Counted from the stretch's first letter, positions 23,957 through 38,325 are shown. The stretch is DNA of 64,000 bases from Actinomortierella ambigua (GCA_016098155.1 JAAAJB010000016.1:66438-130437), one strand, 5' to 3'. Notes: generated by a model not told the origin, from the sequence alone. A program made the numbers and translations.

Positions 23957-25273
23957 ATGATTGTTGAGAACAAGGTCGCCATTATTACCGGTGCCTCTTC
24001 GGGTAAGGACCCGTGTATTTGACCTGTCTATATTTCATGTTGTCTCTAACCCTTCCTGTCCATGGTGTCGTCGTATTCCTGCTCGTCTCTCATGCACAGC
24101 TCCAACGGACAGGGATGCTTGCCTCCTGCTTTGAATGACCTTTAACTCCCTTTTGGTTTCTCATCTATCCTTTGTGTATCCCTTGTGTTGCCCCACCCAA
24201 TGTTTCTCCCAACCCTTTGATTCCATTGCTGCTGTGAAAACAAAAAAAAGGTTTCGGCAAGGCGTTGGCCGAACGGCTCGTTGGCAAAGGGTAAGTCCCT
24301 AGAATGAAAGAAGGAAAGGGGACCTATCAAGGAAACTAGGCGAAAAGAGATGCTAACCAGGTGCGACGCGAACCCTCTTTCTTTTCTTTTTTCTTCTTCC
24401 CGTGAGTTAGAGCCAAGGTCATTCTCGCCGATATTGATATCAAGGATGGCGAGCGTCTTGCTACCGAGTTAAACTACAAGTACGATAGAGCGTTTGAAGG
24501 GAGGAGGCCCCATCATGCTGTTTTCCAGTTTTTCTCGTCGTTTTCTATACTAACCGATTCTTGGCTCTTTTCCACCCCCTATCACTCCCCCTCCACCCCC
24601 CAAACGCACCCCTCCTTTTTGCTTGATCCCATCCCAACTAAAAACACACACGCACAGCAAGGACGTCAAGGTCGCCTACTTCCTCAAATGCGACGTGACC
24701 AACTACGCCGAGCAGAAGGCACTCTTTGATGCGGCAGAGAAGCATTTCGGACGGGTGGACATTGTGATCAACAACGCAGGCATTGCCGAGCGGCAGCCGC
24801 TCTGGGAGGACCAAGCCGGGTTCTGGAAGAAGATCATCGACATTGATCTGTCGGCCGTGGTCGAGGGCACGCGACTGGGGCTCCAATATGCGCAGAAACA
24901 CGGTCAAGGCGGCGTGATCATCAACACGGCCTCGTTGGCCGGCCTGTACCCCCAGGCCCTGACCCCGGCCTACTCGGCGGCCAAGTTTGGTGTTGTGGGA
25001 CTCACACGGTCATTGAAGGAGTATGGCAACCAGGTCGGCGTCCGTGTCAATGCTGTCGCACCCTCGTTTGCCGACACCAAGATCATTGCTCCCATCAGGG
25101 ATGCCGTTCAAAAGATTGCGCCACTGGTCTCCGTCGACATGGTCATCGACGCCTTTATGCTCCTGATTGAGGACGACTCGTTCTCGGGCGATGTTGCCCG
25201 TATCACGCCACAGTATGGCATCTCTGTCATGGGTCGTAGCACCGGTAGCAAGGACAAGAAGGCGAAGCTGTAA
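23957..25273 (+). CDS. Short-chain dehydrogenase/reductase with a peroxisomal-type AKL terminus
   Basis: Classical SDR, NAD(P)(H)-dependent oxidoreductase on alcohol/ketone substrates. Exons: 23957-24002, 24251-24290, 24411-24479, 24658-25273; 256 residues, the usual family size. The cofactor loop TGASSGFG spans residues 11-18, with Asp at the end of the second strand (ILADIDI), suggesting NAD(H) preference. NNAG lies at 90-93. The catalytic residues are Ser144, Tyr157 and Lys161 (PAYSAAKFG). The arrangement resembles 15-hydroxyprostaglandin-dehydrogenase-like SDRs, but the substrate cannot be read from sequence. The last residues are KDKKAKL; AKL matches the PTS1 peroxisome import consensus. 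It is convergent with APC2, 127 bases between stops. Confidence 0.93.
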
Positions 25274-25282
25274 AAGCAAAAA

Positions 25283-25288
25283 AATAAA
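25283..25288 (+). promoter_or_regulatory. Putative polyadenylation signal of the SDR gene
   Basis: AATAAA 10 bases past the stop; a second copy is at 25296. The next gene (APC2) ends 128 bases downstream on the other strand. Confidence 0.4.
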
Positions 25289-25400
25289 AGAAAGAAATAA
25301 AGACAATCATAGCAATTACCCCGATTACCCAACGGAAATAAAAAAAAAAAAAGAAAAGCATCGTTATTATTATTGTTGTTATTATTTTTTCTTTATTTTC

Positions 25401-27751
25401 TCACTCTATGAGCTGGTAGCAAAAATCACCCAGTGACCGTAGTACGCCTTCGCGTACCCAATATTGGACGCGCTTTTCTAGCAGCTCTTCGGGGTGTTGC
25501 AGTTCTCGTGAAAGGTCCGCAAGGCTCCATGTATCTATTCACCATTAAAAGTCGCAAAGAAAAAAGAGAGAAAAGAAAAGAAAAGCGGACATGAATTAGA
25601 GTGGGCGCCTGGTAACCTGTTTGTTCCTCCCCTCCATTTCGTTTTTTTTTTCCTTACTCTTGTCCTCAAACATTGATATGATGGCAGCTGACACTGGTGG
25701 GACCTGAACGCTCAGGGTCCGATCCTTGAGCTCAATCTCCAGTTCCACAAGACCAAGTGTAGGCATAAACTCGAGCTTTTGAGCTGGACGAGACTGCATG
25801 TATGCCGCGTTATAGTCGTCGAGCATCTCTTGCATCTTGGGTGGCAGCACGAGCGTCTCACATTGGATGGTCGGCCAATAGAACCTTGACGCCACCGTTG
25901 CTAGAACCGGGGTCTAATCCGAGCCAGATTTTTAACAAGAAAAATAAGTGTGAGTCGATAAGTCCTCCCCTCCCCCTCCTTCCATTAGAAGAAGAACAAA
26001 GCAAAAACGTGAAGGATATGTCGAGCGTCGAAGAGGGAACAAAATTCGTATCAAAACAAGAATCTTACTTCATGCGGATGAGAGCGAATGTTGGCATTGA
26101 TACGCTTCGACTCGGCCATGTCGGCCAACATGACTTCACAGTGATGGAGATCCGTGTCTCCGAACCGCAGCTTGAGAAGCTCCAGTTGACGGATCTATAA
26201 TTACGTTTCGGGAAACAGGATCATAGTGTGAGTGTGGCCTCTGAAACAGACCAAGAAAAAATATAAAGAGAGTGGGAAACATTATGCAAGGCCCCCCTCC
26301 CTCCCAAGTATTCGTCGTTTTACCTCTCTGTCGATATGGAAATCTCGGACAAGGAGCAGGCGATCAGCAAGGATGGCTTGGAACGCTTCAATGAATAAAG
26401 TGTTGGTATCGTAAATGTTGGCCAATACACTAAGAATATCCGCCATTCTTCGTCTTGCGGAACTCAAGTCTACGTAATGGAAACAAAACCTCGATATGAG
26501 AACATAATTTTTTTCTTTGCTATTTCCATCCAAAGACCCATGAATCTTGTCACTTGTTCTCACTACAAACAAAAAAAACGTACCTGGTCCTGCGCTAATG
26601 GGCTCGGGAACCCAGTTCTCGTCATCCGAGCCATCCTCATCGCCCTCCATGTTGGCTTGGATACCCTCAGCAGAAGACACCAGGATATCGTTCGAGTCGT
26701 CCACAATGCACTTGACAATGGCTCGCATTGTGTCATCACGGGTCCTCAAGTACTTGTTGATGGACTGGGCAATGCGGTCCAACATGGCGCCGCTTGGGTC
26801 AAAGATACGAAGGTATTTGATCGTAAAGATGTAGAAATCGATAATATCGGTTGTCTCGGCTCCTGGATGAAGAAGCCGCTTGTCCATACTAGAGAAAGAT
26901 AAAAGAACGGGTGTCAAATAATTTTGTCCGCACGTGAAAAAATTACTCAAAGACAATCACTGTCAAGACTTACGCTAATAGCAGTGAACTTTGGAGTTGA
27001 TCTTTTTGTCCAGTCCATTCGATGCATTTTTTGAGGTCATGTACTGCTGGTTCAGACTCGGGGCAGTCCACAATGATGTCAAAGAATTCTTTCACTCTAT
27101 TTCCAAAAAAAAGGGGGGTATAAAAAGAACATGGAGAGTTCAGAAGCAGTGTATCGAGAACGCCAATAATATCAAATGAGAGTTTCGCAATTTTTTTTTT
27201 CGTACCTTTGGTCGCCAAATGTCTTGAAAAAATAGAATTCGAGTCGACTAGCCCACATCTTGAACTGCTTGCGGCCAAGAGTATTGGCCCGATCGTTCTT
27301 GGGCAGCAAGGTGAGTCTCAGGAACGGAAGGACGATCAAGGCCATCCACTGCTGCCCCTCACCGAGCGTGGGGACAGACCATTTTCGACGAAAGTTTGAA
27401 AAGATCTTGAGCTCGACCTTTTGATAGAGCATCCGGGTGACTGTGGTCACGATCTGTGAGGCAAACCCGATCCCCTCGAGTTTAGAGCAAACCAGGAGAT
27501 AGTTTTGCAGCATTGGATCCTCTTCGTGGTGATGGGTCGTCGTCGTCGACGTCGTCGACGCCGAGGCCATCGATTTGCTGCTCCGTTGACTGCCAGATGT
27601 GTACTGGTGGAAGACTTGCTCGACCAACCGATCGTCCATGTCATCCACAAGAAGATCCATCGCGTATCGCCCATCCTGCATCGGCCACCGTTTGTTTGCG
27701 CCAAGTTGGTCGATCGTATGCCACTCATTGTGCTGCTTTTGCTTTTGCTTT

Positions 27752-27789
<38 letters not shown>

Positions 27790-29054
27790 AGTCGTCGAAT
27801 AGGCCGTGGTGGAGGAGATCCCGACGGAGCTTGAGCCTACTGTTGTGCCTCGGGTGGGTCCGCGTGCCGCTGTTGGCCCTTGTCGCTCCTGCCCTGGAAA
27901 CGGACCATGCTGTCCCTGAACACTCGAGTGCATCCACCGCAAAGTCCGATCCTCAAAGTAAGCAAAAAACCGCTCAAAGTAGTCATAGGCAATCTCGTTG
28001 AACGAATTTGGCATTCGAATCGCTAGCTCCGCCAGGAACTGCTCCTTGAATCGGATCGTGATTTCATGATTGCTCAGAGTTGCTGAAGAGGTCACAGTTG
28101 CAATAGAGGTGGAGCTGCTGGGCAGAGTAGAATATGGATCTACCCTGTGGCGCGGTTTTCGCTTGAGCTCGTCGTCGAATGACAATGCCAGCTCACAACA
28201 GGTCGAGTATTGTGTGTGAATAGTGTCGACCATCTCTGCAAATGTAGTGGTGATCCAGTCTGATGGGACGGCATGACCAGCCGATACAGCCTTTTGATGC
28301 TATCCAGCGAAGATGGTTGAGAAAAGGCAGACAGCTGACTGGTCAGCAGTGAAATCACTCCCATGATCAAATGTCAATGTAGCTTGTATGTCCAGCTCGC
28401 ATACCAAGTACTCTTTGTCAGCATCCTGCAAAATAGGTATGACGCGCTCCAAGAGATCATTCCTGAATTGTTCTAAAGCAGCATAGCAAAAGAGAGGGGA
28501 ACGCGTATGAGCTAGAGATGAGCAAGATTTGCCCGTGCATCTGATCCAAAGAAATGTCAGCTTATGAGACTTACCAAGAAGCCACTGTCCTGTCCACTTT
28601 TCAAGCCCCTTCCTCAGCAGCAAGCGTAAACTGGTGGCAGCCTTTCGACCTAACAGCATCATGTTCAATAGAAACGCGTGAGAACGAACAAAAGCTTGCA
28701 GCGAGTCTTGTGATCATAACAGAAAGAGCATGCATGTCAATTGTGATACATACTCGGGTCGGGCCAAGCAGGATGCATCTCTTGCATAACGACTTCTGTT
28801 GCCTGGATTGTTGGTAGAGTAATGATTTTTCAGTTTAACATGGTATTGCTCTCTATCAAAAGTTCAAAAGTCCCCCTCTCCTTGAGGAGGGCTTTGCATC
28901 CGGTATGATAGGTAGGCAAGCATACATTGCTCACGGCGAGAAGTTGGTCAGACTCTTTTGCTGAGCGAGCACCAGGACGAGGACCGCTCAGGTTTGGTTC
29001 GGCCAGTCTGTTGAGAGCAGCTGCCCATTGCTCATTAATGAAGTCGTCGTCCAT
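25401..29054 (-). CDS. APC2: Anaphase-promoting complex subunit 2 (cullin-like)
   Basis: Apc2 is the cullin-type scaffold of the APC/C ubiquitin ligase, pairing with RING subunit Apc11. Eleven exons (minus): 29054-28926, 28802-28754, 28649-28575, 28472-28405, 28299-27206, 27096-26974, 26888-26584, 26469-26324, 26194-26069, 25913-25658, 25534-25401; 834 residues, phases all consistent. The N-terminal region contains helical cullin repeats. Residues about 270-300 carry a poly-Gln/Lys-Gln insert. Clear Apc2 blocks are GAETTDIIDFYIFTIKYLRI, LELLKLRFGDTDLHHCEVML, MADSKR-like sequence with RINANI, and SRFYWPTIQCETLVLP of the cullin homology domain. It ends after a first winged-helix segment (TWSLADLSRELQHPEELLEK, then REGVLRSLGDFCYQLIE). 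The further C-terminal APC2/WHB domain of human and yeast Apc2 is not found. A possible donor (GTGAGA) overlaps the last codon, so a missed exon cannot be excluded. Confidence 0.92.
27731..27792. repeat. Gln-coding repeat in APC2
   Basis: GCT/GTT/TTT triplets on the plus strand encode a mixed poly-Gln and Lys-Gln run in Apc2. The frame is maintained. Confidence 0.85.
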
Positions 29055-29378
29055 TGAATGCAATGTCGCGCCCCTGCCTGTTAGGGCAAAAAGACAATGT
29101 AGGTGGTGATAGAGGTGCAGCCCATGCGAGCAAGGGAGATTTTCCAAAAAGTGTCCCCGACCAAAGGGAACAATGCGTTCTTACTGGTGCAAAGAAATAA
29201 AAAAGATCTGCAAGCAAAGCAAAAAAGGTGTTGTGTGTGTTGAGCATGTCCATGACATGGCATGGTAAAACTCTATTGGGTGGAGGGACGCTCCGTGGCG
29301 CTGTGTTATTATTACTCGCTTGGAAGTTGATTGCTGCTGACCATGGGATATAAACCGTTGGTGGATTGATATCATAAT
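29055..29378. other. Upstream region of APC2
   Basis: 324 bases between the APC2 start codon and the stop of the small minus-strand candidate. It is presumably the APC2 promoter. Nothing else is recognised. Confidence 0.45.
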
Positions 29379-29666
29379 TCAGGCACCATCGATCGCCAAG
29401 GGGTGCTCTCTTGCAGTCGATCCAAAGAGCCAGCCCAATCTCTTTCTCTGGTTGGCATACTCTTTTTCCACACTGCTCGTCAGTCCTGTGGAATAGGGGA
29501 GGGGAAGAAGAGAGTCGAGTCTACCTTTGTGACTGGAGTACGATGAGGTAGAATACGGAACCGGGGTCGTGCACCCCATGTTGCCCAGAGCAACCCAATT
29601 ATTGGTCTGTGGGGGAGCTCCTCGAGAGGGAGGAGGAGCAGAAATGTTGTCTTTGTTTCTCAGCAA
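29379..29666 (-). CDS. Possible small protein with an MGC-type N-terminus (tentative)
   Basis: A minus-strand frame is open from about 29666 to TGA at 29379-29381. A donor (GTAGAC, about 29525-29520) and acceptor (CCACAG, about 29487) remove a multiple of three, so both spliced and unspliced forms keep frame. The end reads SVEKEYANQRKRLGWLFGST then AREHPLAIDGA. The first ATG in frame (about 29581) gives MGCTTPVPYSTSSYSSHK, about 53 residues spliced; Gly2-Cys3 would suit myristoylation plus palmitoylation. Upstream codons (ISAPPPSRGAPPQTNNWV) could be coding if an earlier exon exists. No family is recognised. It lies between APC2 and the S6K-like gene. Confidence 0.3.
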   Translation of the reverse strand: MLRNKDNISAPPPSRGAPPQTNNWVALGNMGCTTPVPYSTSSYSSHKGRLDSLLPLPYSTGLTSSVEKEYANQRKRLGWLFGSTAREHPLAIDGA

Positions 29667-29973
29667 AAAGTTTTTTTTTTTCTCTCCTCTCTTTCATTCG
29701 TGAAGCAATCAACAACAAAACCGATCTCCATCTCTCATTCCGTCCCTTTCCCTCTCCACATCCTTTCCTTCCCAACGAGACATTACCCCCCCTCCCTCCT
29801 CCCTCTTCGTCTCTGTCCTTCTCTCGTCATCCAGCTGATTCACTCCATGAGATACCCCGGACTAGCCCAGACCAACAACAGCACTCTATATTACCTCTTC
29901 AGCCCCCCACTCTGCCAGATCCCTGTTCTTCTTTCTCTTCCCCCCCTCCTTCTCTCAGTGACCACCACGATCG
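29667..29973. other. Promoter region of the S6K-like kinase gene
   Basis: 307 bases of pyrimidine-rich DNA with a T run near 29671. It resembles the CT-rich leaders upstream of several other starts in this window. Confidence 0.45.
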
Positions 29974-32497
<2,524 letters not shown>

Positions 32498-33008
32498 ATG
32501 TGAGGAACAAAAAAACACATATACACACATATATCTGCACATGAATATCCCATCTTTACACGACAAATAGTTTCTTTAAAGAAAAAAAATGTATGAAAGG
32601 CGCGCGCTTCTACACACACTCTCTGTTTTTATTTTTTTATCACCACTTTGCCCATGTTCGATATGGCGGTCTACGACATGGCATCTGGCTGGATCCAGTG
32701 TCAAGACGAGCACTCGTTTGTGGTGTTCACATCGAGCCAAAATACTGAATTCGTCTGCTAGGATATTCATAGCCTGCAAATCAAGAGAGAGAGAGAGTGT
32801 GTGTGTGTGTATTGTGTGCGAGTGGGTGTGTGGGTGTGTGGGCGTGCGTGCGTGCGATCTGCAACGTGACTTTTTTGACGATCGTGATTATTATAAAAAT
32901 TGGCGGGGAGAGAATGAGCGTCTACCCCATTTCGTTCATTCCTCTCATTCACTTTGCAACTCACTCACACAGACCCACAGACCACACACACACCACACAC
33001 CACACACC
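32498..33008. other. Intergenic region between the S6K-like and Ohr genes
   Basis: 511 bases with A runs, GT-rich runs (32795-32850) and CA-rich DNA directly before the Ohr start. No gene is supported. Confidence 0.5.
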
Positions 33009-33219
33009 ATGTCTCTGCTATTGCGCTCGACTCTTCGCCTCCGCTCAACACCCGCTGTTCGTCAGGCTGGTTGGACAGCTGTGCGAACACTGACTTTCTT
33101 GCCCACATATGTCACCGAATCCACCGTAGTGGGCGCCAGGTAAATTGGAGACAAAAAAAAAATCTTGCAGCTGTGGAACCATGAGTTCCCAAAAGCATGC
33201 AGCTTGTGGCAGACAGCAG

Positions 33220-33252
<33 letters not shown>

Positions 33253-34262
33253 GGCTTCTATGTCTATCTCTCTCCTCCACACCACTCCAAGATGGCGTCA
33301 TGACGAGCAGGGGAGATGCCAGGCCAAAGGACAAACTGCGACAATCGCAATATGGCCCAGCCGGAAGGCAGGCTAACCTTTCTCGGGGTCTTCTTTTTTT
33401 TTTGAGTGTGCTATTCAAAACTGGTCTTCTCACTCTCAGCATCCTTACCCTTATCGAATCTACATGAGTGGGCCAACAACACTTGTCATACTTGTACAAA
33501 GAGAGACGAGAGCAATGAATGATGATCAGATAGTGCGTGAGGAGCATCACGCAATCAGTGCCAATTTTTTTTTTGTTTCTCACGCTCCTCCAAAATCTTG
33601 GGCTATCTCTTCCCCGTATTGTTGTTACACATCATACGCAATCATTAGAGGTGGCCATCTGACGACCAAGCGCGGTAGTCTGGATCTCAGACTTGACGTT
33701 CCTAAGGAACTCGGTGCCAAAGGTATGACTCTAACACCCTACATGGAACCGGCATGTTGCTGTGTCCACTCAGTCTGCATTTGCAACATGTTAAGGTTTG
33801 CCCATCGTGCAGACCCAACAGATTAGCCGTTAGGATGTCGTCACCTGTTACTTTATTACTCATACTGATCTTTCCAATCTACACCGCCCCTTCTTTTCTT
33901 CCTTTCTTTCACCCCTACTACTCTATTTTGTTTTTTTTTCTTCTTCCTCTCGCACTCTTTTTATAGGAGGACCCGGTACGAACCCCGAGGAGCTGTTGGG
34001 TGGCGGCTATGCAGCATGCTTTGGCGGCGCACTGGGAGCGGCGGCGAAGAACCTCAAGGTCAAGATGGGGGATCCGACGGTGACGGCAGTCGTGAGCCTT
34101 GGACCAAAGACACCCAAGGGTTTCCAGCTCGGGGTGGAGCTACAGGTGGCCGGCACGGGACTAGAAGGCGAGGCGTTTGAGAAGCTGATCAAGGAGGCGC
34201 ACGAGATCTGTCCGTTTAGCCATGCGCTTCGCGCGATTGATGTGACCACCAAGCGCGTCTAG
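33009..34262 (+). CDS. Mitochondrial OsmC/Ohr-type organic hydroperoxide reductase
   Basis: Ohr enzymes reduce organic hydroperoxides with a reactive Cys pair. Exons: 33009-33139, 33649-33722, 33967-34262; 166 residues. The first 35 residues (MSLLLRSTLRLRSTPAVRQ...) are Arg/Ser/Thr-rich, lack acidic residues and look like a mitochondrial presequence. The core has the conserved Arg (VGARGGH, about residue 44), PKELG, GPGTNPEELL, the peroxidatic Cys86 (GYAACFGGAL) and the resolving Cys150 (HEICPFSHA). Spacing and length match bacterial Ohr rather than OsmC. Fungal Ohr genes are considered bacterial in origin, but this one carries introns and a presequence. The 509-base first intron contains a CT microsatellite. 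Confidence 0.95.
33219..33252. repeat. CT microsatellite in the Ohr gene intron 1
   Basis: About 14 CT units followed by TTTCTC, inside the first intron. Confidence 0.85.
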
Positions 34263-34637
34263 AGAAAAATCTCTTTCCATCCTTTTACCTCCTCCCTATT
34301 TTTGCTTGCCCATGGGAGAGAAGTGAGGAAGATAAAATGAAAGGAAATAGTAACTTTTGTGCTTTTTTTTTTTTTTTTTAAAAAAAAAGGATGAAATGTG
34401 AGATATGAAAAACTTTTTTCCTCTTTCTCCTCTTCTTCTCATCCCTTCCTCACACGATCCCCTATCGCTGAGCATTGTGTGCCTCCTGTACATCATCTTT
34501 TACAAAAGAATGAAACATCTCTTCTCTCCATGCATGCTAAATAATCGGTCATGTGCAATAAGGTGTGTGGGGTGTCGGGGACTATTCTATGCAGTAGTGT
34601 GCACCATTGGACGCGTCTCACAAAGATTTTTTTAGTG

Positions 34638-34693
34638 GTGTCGCGTCTACAAGGTGTCGCGTCTACATGATGTCGCGTCTACGTGTCGCGTGC
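34638..34693. repeat. Short tandem repeat, unit of about 16 bases
   Basis: Three and a half copies of a unit beginning GTGTCGCGTCTACA, each ending AAG or ATG; the last is truncated. The TCGCG core appears four times. Confidence 0.85.
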
Positions 34694-34939
34694 TTTGTCA
34701 GGCCATGTTTTTTGTTGTTTGTTTGTTGCACCCTCCTTTGTCTTCCTTTCTCTCCCCTTCCATTCAGAAGACCAAAAAAAACAAAATGCAGTTCCCAAGC
34801 GGTAATAATCACATATTACACAATGCAATTCCCAGTTCGAGGTAGGGGGAGGGAGGGGGATGTTGTGTACAGTACTGTTTGTGTAAGCAAGGGAAAGAGT
34901 GAGTGAGAAAGAAGGGGGGTGGGAGAGAAGCGGGTGAGA

Positions 34940-35012
34940 GCAAGAGAGAGCAAGAGAGAGAGAGAGAGATAGCGAGATAGAGAGAGAAGGAAAGAGAGAG
35001 AGATAGAGAGAG
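34940..35012. repeat. GA-rich microsatellite cluster
   Basis: Imperfect GAGAGA/GATAGA array in the intergenic region after the Ohr gene. Confidence 0.8.
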
Positions 35013-36546
35013 GTACATGCAAGGCGATGGGACCCCACCCTCCCCTGAGGGCCAGGCTAATGATGGTGATGAGATGATTTGATTGAGCGCGACATAATGC
35101 TGCGGGAGGACGGACGCCACTCTATTTCCATCCACATACCCTGGGAAGTAGGGGTGGACAATTTGGTTCGAGGCGTGCGCGCAAAAAGTAACACTGTACG
35201 CGGAAAACAATGAAGGTGGTACATTGTGCATCTTGCGGCCGAGACTGCAGGCTTTATATGAGCGGTATATGGGAAAGCAAAGAGAGAGAGTGAGAGAAAA
35301 AAAAACAGGGGGTGGTGAAAAAAGAAGAGTAAAAGAGCAAATACGATAGAGGTCCTCTTTTTTTTTTTTCCTCTCCACCATCCCTTTCCCCACTCGAACC
35401 CCCACCTCCACCATGCAGCAATTGAGCCCTTTGGGAAAAATGAGCGAGGGTGAGAGAAACGAAAAGTACGCACAAAGCGTAAACACAAAAGCACCCTACC
35501 CTATCCAAATCACTGCAGTGACCTACCAACGTGTATATCCCTCAGCAAAGAGCCAGCCAGTGGGTGATAACAAAGAAAAAGTAAGCATCGCCGGGGTGCA
35601 AAGGCCAACGGGCTGCGAGCAAACTCTCTTTCCGCTGCGAGGACCCTGGAAAAGGTCAGGGGGTGGAGGGCTACTTTTTTGGACACAAAGTGTGTAAAAT
35701 GAGAAGTAGGAGAGTGGAGTGGGGTTTTGTGTGTCGTTGCAATGGTGGGATATCCTGTTCAATGTGGAAACTTTGAAGACGAACAAGAAAAAAAAAGGGG
35801 GGGGGGAGAGAGAGACGAAGACAGAGGAGATGAGTGGGAAAAAGGAGACAGGGTGAGTGGATGGAGGAGGGAAGGTGGCCCTCGAAGAAGACAGCCATGA
35901 AGCACTACTACATCTAACCATGCACGTACAGTAGTCCCTTTTTGTTCTCACTACCCGAATACTCGTGGAAAGACAAGGCAGAAACAAGTAGAAAGTTCCA
36001 CTCCACGTACACGTTGCCCTTTGGACAAAGTAGTGGTGTGCATGGTCAAAATGTATTCTTTTTGGAAGAAGTTGGAGGAGGGATTGTGCACAATCACGAC
36101 ACACAACCACCCACACACACACACACCTACCACACCCACCCTCCCATATAAACATACATACATCTACAAATACGCGCACGCGCGCGTACACAAGCGCGCA
36201 AAACACAAACCCGATTTGGTCTAAACATGACAAACAACAAGAGCGGGACAAAAGAAGGAGGGAGGAGAGTGAGACGGAATGTCAGAGGTGGTGCTTCTGG
36301 AAAGAAAGGAAGAGAGAAAGGGAGGAGGAGTCGATGCTCTGCGATCGAGTCGGATCAGACGGTGTGTGTGTTTGTGACAACATGTAATTGTTCAATAAAT
36401 CCCATCTGTTGCTTGCTGCCTGTTGTGTATTGCTGCTGGATGGTCCAACACCCTCTTTCGGTTGGACACTGCCCCAAACGTGCCAAGATGATGGCCCCAT
36501 TGCCTCCCCTCGTTCTCTCTTGAACACACATAAACACTCCAACCCT

Positions 36547-36580
<34 letters not shown>

Positions 36581-38325
36581 TGTCATAGGGGTGCAGCTCG
36601 AGAAAAGGGGATCGAGGTGCTTCCTTCGGCAGCTGTGGATTCATCTCATTGGCATCCTCTTCGCGCTCTATCTCCCCCTGCAATTGCTCCAGAACACGAA
36701 CGTTTTATCCTCTTCCTTCCCCCTCTTCCCTGTCTTCCTTCACCTCCTCACTCAGACTTACTCTCTCTCTTTCTTTCTTTCTTTTCTTGTCTCTCTTTTC
36801 TCCCTCCCTTTTTTGTCCATCTACTTCATTGTGTGTGCGTGGAGTGTCTTTTGCGCCTTGACACAAGTCTGGTATGCACAACACACTTTTTGAAGAGTGA
36901 ATGTTTTCATTGATCTCGTCGCGTCCTATTAGTGCCCCTGTTGGGCCACTCCATTCTGTAGTGTCAAGAGCGAGGCAATGTGGCGAGAGGAGGATGGAGA
37001 GCCACAGAGATGGACAGGGATAGAGAGAGTGTGTGTGTGTATGAATCTGTATTAGAGTGAAAGCAAGAGTGGGAGAGTGTAAGAGAGGATGAATGACCAA
37101 CTGACCGAGAGAGGAGTGAGAGAGAGAGAGAGCAAAATTTTGACGCGCGATCTGGGCGAGAGCTGCAACATTGGCCATGGTCATCCCTTGGCTACTCGCT
37201 ATCTTCACTTTGCATCCCCTTCCCCATCGCCCCCCTTTTTTTTGTGCGTGTGATTGCACAAAGTGCACCTTCTTGCTCCATTCTTCTCATTCAGCATCTT
37301 CCCGCATTGTTGAATCCATCATTCCAATCTTATAACCCATTCTCCCCTCATCCCTCTGAGGTTGGACACTCGACTTTCGTCAAGGCCTCAAACATTCACA
37401 CCTTACACTTTGAGGTACACTTTTTTCTTTTCACCCAATTGTATCCTTTGCACCTCACGACTGGTTGAAGGGTATCTCCCCTTGCCAGCCAGTCCACCTT
37501 TTTTTTCCCTTCCCCGGCACTCCCTACTCCTCCCTCCTACAAACATCCCTCTTGCTTGTTACGCATCACACTTTTTGTTGTCCCGTCCTGTCCTGTCCTG
37601 TGTGTGGTTACATACCTTTGGTCAGCACCACCACCAACCAACCAACTAACCAGCCCCTCCCGCCAGGAGAGCTCACAGTCCCTCGCCGTTCTGAATTGTT
37701 CACACACACTCACTCCTCCAGAGAGGAATCTGTCTTCGACCAACAGTAGAAGGAGCTTCTTTGTTGCTTCTTCTCTTGCTTTCGCTTGTTCATAAGACGA
37801 CTCTACAGCCCCGAGTTCTGAATAATCTGTCCATCTTCACCCCCTTGCCTACGTCTACCAATCAATCAAAGTCAGGTTCATCCCTCTCCCCCCCTTCCTT
37901 GTCTCTTCCCCCCTCTCTCCACGGCTTCCTGATGCAATAATGGGCCCATCCGGCCCTTCTAGACCTACCTTGAGCTGCAGAGTCAACGATACCATTCTGC
38001 GGTCATTAAACCGCCACTGTTTTTTTTATCCTTCTCTTGCAGCTGCATGCTACTTCCTTTCTTCGAAACGGGCTGTGACTCTGACGCTCGTTTTCTTGGA
38101 GAGAGATAGAAGGAGAGAAAACAAAAACCACATTGACCATGATAGGCCGAAGATATCCCTTACACCTTTTTTCTTCCCGTTTGTTTTTTTCCTTCCTTTC
38201 ATCCTTCCTTTGTGCCGCTTTCTTTTGTGGTAATAGTGAGACGTTGACGTCTTTTAAATTTCCACTGAGGACCACGCGACAACATTAAAATTACGCGCCC
38301 CATCACCCAATCAACTAACGCCCAA

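Larger units (their letters stand above)
34263..38325. other. 4 kb microsatellite-rich stretch without a supported gene
   Basis: The region starts with the Ohr 3' UTR and ends with the RasGEF leader. It holds T/A runs, a 16-base tandem repeat (34638), GA arrays near 34940-35010, GT/CA arrays near 36105-36130, 36550-36582 and 37027-37040, and pyrimidine-rich DNA from 36700 to 38000. Several frames are open because repeats lack stops, on both strands, but none shows family similarity or a coherent splice chain. The last kilobase may be a long RasGEF 5' UTR. Confidence 0.5.

Noticed and set aside
35523..36251. 242-codon minus-strand frame in the 4 kb gap
   Set aside because: Composition follows GT/CA and pyrimidine repeats (Cys/Val/Phe/Ser runs); no family similarity or splice support.
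36600..37190. Coding-like minus-strand bits (GEIEREEDANEMNPQLPKEA and MTMANVAALAQIARQ)
   Set aside because: No donor/acceptor pair links them in phase, and the opposite strand is equally open; treated as chance.
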